This document shows, piece by piece, positions 62,453-64,000 of a stretch of DNA of 64,000 nt. The position numbers were made by a program, and so were the translations under genes. Location: NCBI GenBank assembly GCA_034509925.1, contig CM067538.1:3029001-3093000 (forward strand), given 5' to 3'. The notes beneath the pieces were generated by a model, which was not told where the DNA came from, did not search any database, and worked only from the letters and a program-made list of their open reading frames with translations. This stretch comes from Hirudinaria manillensis (taxonomy: Eukaryota; Annelida; Clitellata; Hirudinida; Hirudinidae). Each line of letters starts with the position of its first letter. Position 1 is the stretch's first letter.

Positions 62453-63746
62453 GTATAGAGTGGGTTGGGGTGTGGTGTGTGCATAGAAAAACCCCTCTGC
62501 AAATGAGAAACTCGGTGAGAATATCACATTCGTTAGAAGTTCCGAGAAAAATACTCACAACGAGAAGGGATGCTGGTACTTCGCACGTGATCGAACGAAC
62601 CAACTCAGGTCCATGGATTCGTTTTTTTTTTAATTTAATTTTTAATTAAATAGTTTAATTTTAAAATATTCGGTCCAAAAAAATAATAATTAATTGACTT
62701 ATCTTTTTAAACCAAGATAAAGTCTGTAGTTGGAACACATTATGATGAAAATTATTTCTCTTTTTACGTACTTTACGCAACATCAATGATGATGACGATG
62801 ACGACGATGATGACGACGATGACGATGATGATGACGATGATGACGACGACGATAATAATAATTAAATAATCATTTATTAATCAATGGCGAATAATTATTG
62901 CCACCTGTTTCTTTTTAAAGCAGCTGAATGTGATTTGCTATAAGTTCATCCAAAGGTGCATTTGATTCAATTTACCAGAAAGAATCATGAAATCATCAAA
63001 TCATGTCCAGCTGATTAAGTTATGAATGAGTTCAGAAATAATGATTGCCTGCTTCTTATACATCATCGCGCATGTTATTATTAATGCTCTTGTTAGGAAT
63101 ATTTATAATATCGTCGTAACTATCACTTCCGGTCAGATCCTCATAACGAACGTACGCGAACCGATCATCGCCAATCTTTCTTTTTATTTAAAAGAAAAAT
63201 TGGAGATATTATTTACGATATAATATAAATATCATTTGATGCTTTTAAAGAAGGATATTTAATCAATAGCACACACAACTAATATCAAGTGATGATCGAT
63301 AAACTTTTGCAAAGTTCTTATCCAATGATGACGAAGTGTTGCTAATGAACGAGACTCATCCTAAAAGAATTGGAATTCTTTCACACAACTGACCTAAAAA
63401 AATATGAATGTGCATCGCCACCGGCATCACCACCATTACTATTATCATCATCATCATCATCATCATCACCAGTTCACCAGAGTCGAAGTACTGACAATGA
63501 TGAGCATGAGATTACAACTATCTAAATTTAAAAGTAATATATTAAGATTAGGCGCTTATAATAATTAACCAACCACGAGTCTAAAAATGTCTACAAATGC
63601 TTCGTTGTAAGCACGCATTCAAGGCCGTATTATAAAATCAGCACAGAGTTTTAAATCTTAATTCGTCTGAAAAGCCACAAAAAAAGCATTCTCATCCAGG
63701 CCAGGACATCTATTTTGGTGACACAACGAATCACAAACGCTAAAAT

Positions 63747-63930
63747 ATGATCATCATCACCATCATCATCATCATCCTCATTATCGCCACAACAACCACG
63801 ATCATCATTACAGTGATCATCATAATCGTCATCATCACCGCCACCGTCATCGCCGTCGCCATCATCATCGTCATCATCACCACCATCGTCATCACCACAA
63901 TCGTCATCATCATCACTATCATGTTATTGT
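63747..63930. repeat. (CAT/CGT/CAC)n trinucleotide array
   Basis: Long imperfect ATC/CAT triplet run. Open on both strands but with no gene features. Confidence 0.9.
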
Positions 63931-64000
63931 TATTAATATCAACAACTACAATCATGGCCGACCTGAATACGCCGCTCTTCCGTTGATTGTCAACCTGCGA

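Larger units (their letters stand above)
62315..64000. other. Right end: AT-rich with triplet repeats and TTAGGG run
   Basis: Contains an interstitial telomere-like stretch (62393-62452), GAT arrays (62768-62865) and a CATCAT/CGTC array (63747-63930). The unidentified gene may continue here on the minus strand, but I could not extend its exon chain with confidence. Confidence 0.5.

Overview
This is an AT-rich, intron-rich nuclear segment from an animal. It has spliced genes with GT-AG introns, metazoan protein families, several eukaryotic transposon classes and very many micro- and minisatellites. Rab3 points to a neuron-bearing animal. GH18 chitinases with a C-terminal chitin-binding domain and a short internal run of TTAGGG point, weakly, to a non-insect protostome. 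A lophotrochozoan such as an annelid is my guess, at low confidence.

Layout. 1-3855 is repeat-rich non-coding DNA. A four-exon Rab3 gene runs on the plus strand from 3856 to 15553, with introns full of satellites and a Tc1/mariner relic. 15554-19530 is intergenic and holds a 365-bp non-autonomous Helitron (17306-17670) and a damaged LTR element (17878-18936). Two head-to-tail copies of one ~14.5-kb segment follow (about 19533-34115 and 35035-49440). Each has a nine-exon chitinase on the plus strand, an intronless VCP/p97 (TER94) gene antisense inside chitinase intron 2, and a CWC25-type splicing-factor gene on the minus strand downstream. The chitinase reads intact in both copies. VCP and CWC25 are intact only in the second copy: VCP copy 1 has a 2-bp frameshift, and CWC25 copy 1 lost its N-terminus at a (TTGA)n array and has further indels.

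After duplication each copy took different insertions. Copy 1 received two GC-rich restriction-like-endonuclease (R2/NeSL-type) retrotransposon fragments, sitting in (TAACA)n and (TATAA)n arrays in chitinase intron 3. Copy 2 received a complete non-autonomous LTR element (37743-39683: 297-bp LTRs, 4-bp target duplication, one 434-codon SAP-domain ORF) and a truncated APE-type LINE in intron 8. The other copy supplies the empty site each time.

51183-52022 is an intronless TAF7 (TFIID subunit) gene on the plus strand. From 53390 to at least 62018 a minus-strand gene of eight phase-compatible exons encodes an acidic Ser/Glu-rich protein I do not recognise. Its introns and the right end of the window (62315-64000) are dominated by minisatellites and trinucleotide repeats.

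The genes do not form one pathway. Rab3 acts in synaptic-vesicle release, VCP in ubiquitin-dependent segregation, CWC25 in splicing, TAF7 in transcription initiation and the chitinases in chitin turnover. What they share here is a duplicated, transposon-loaded neighbourhood.
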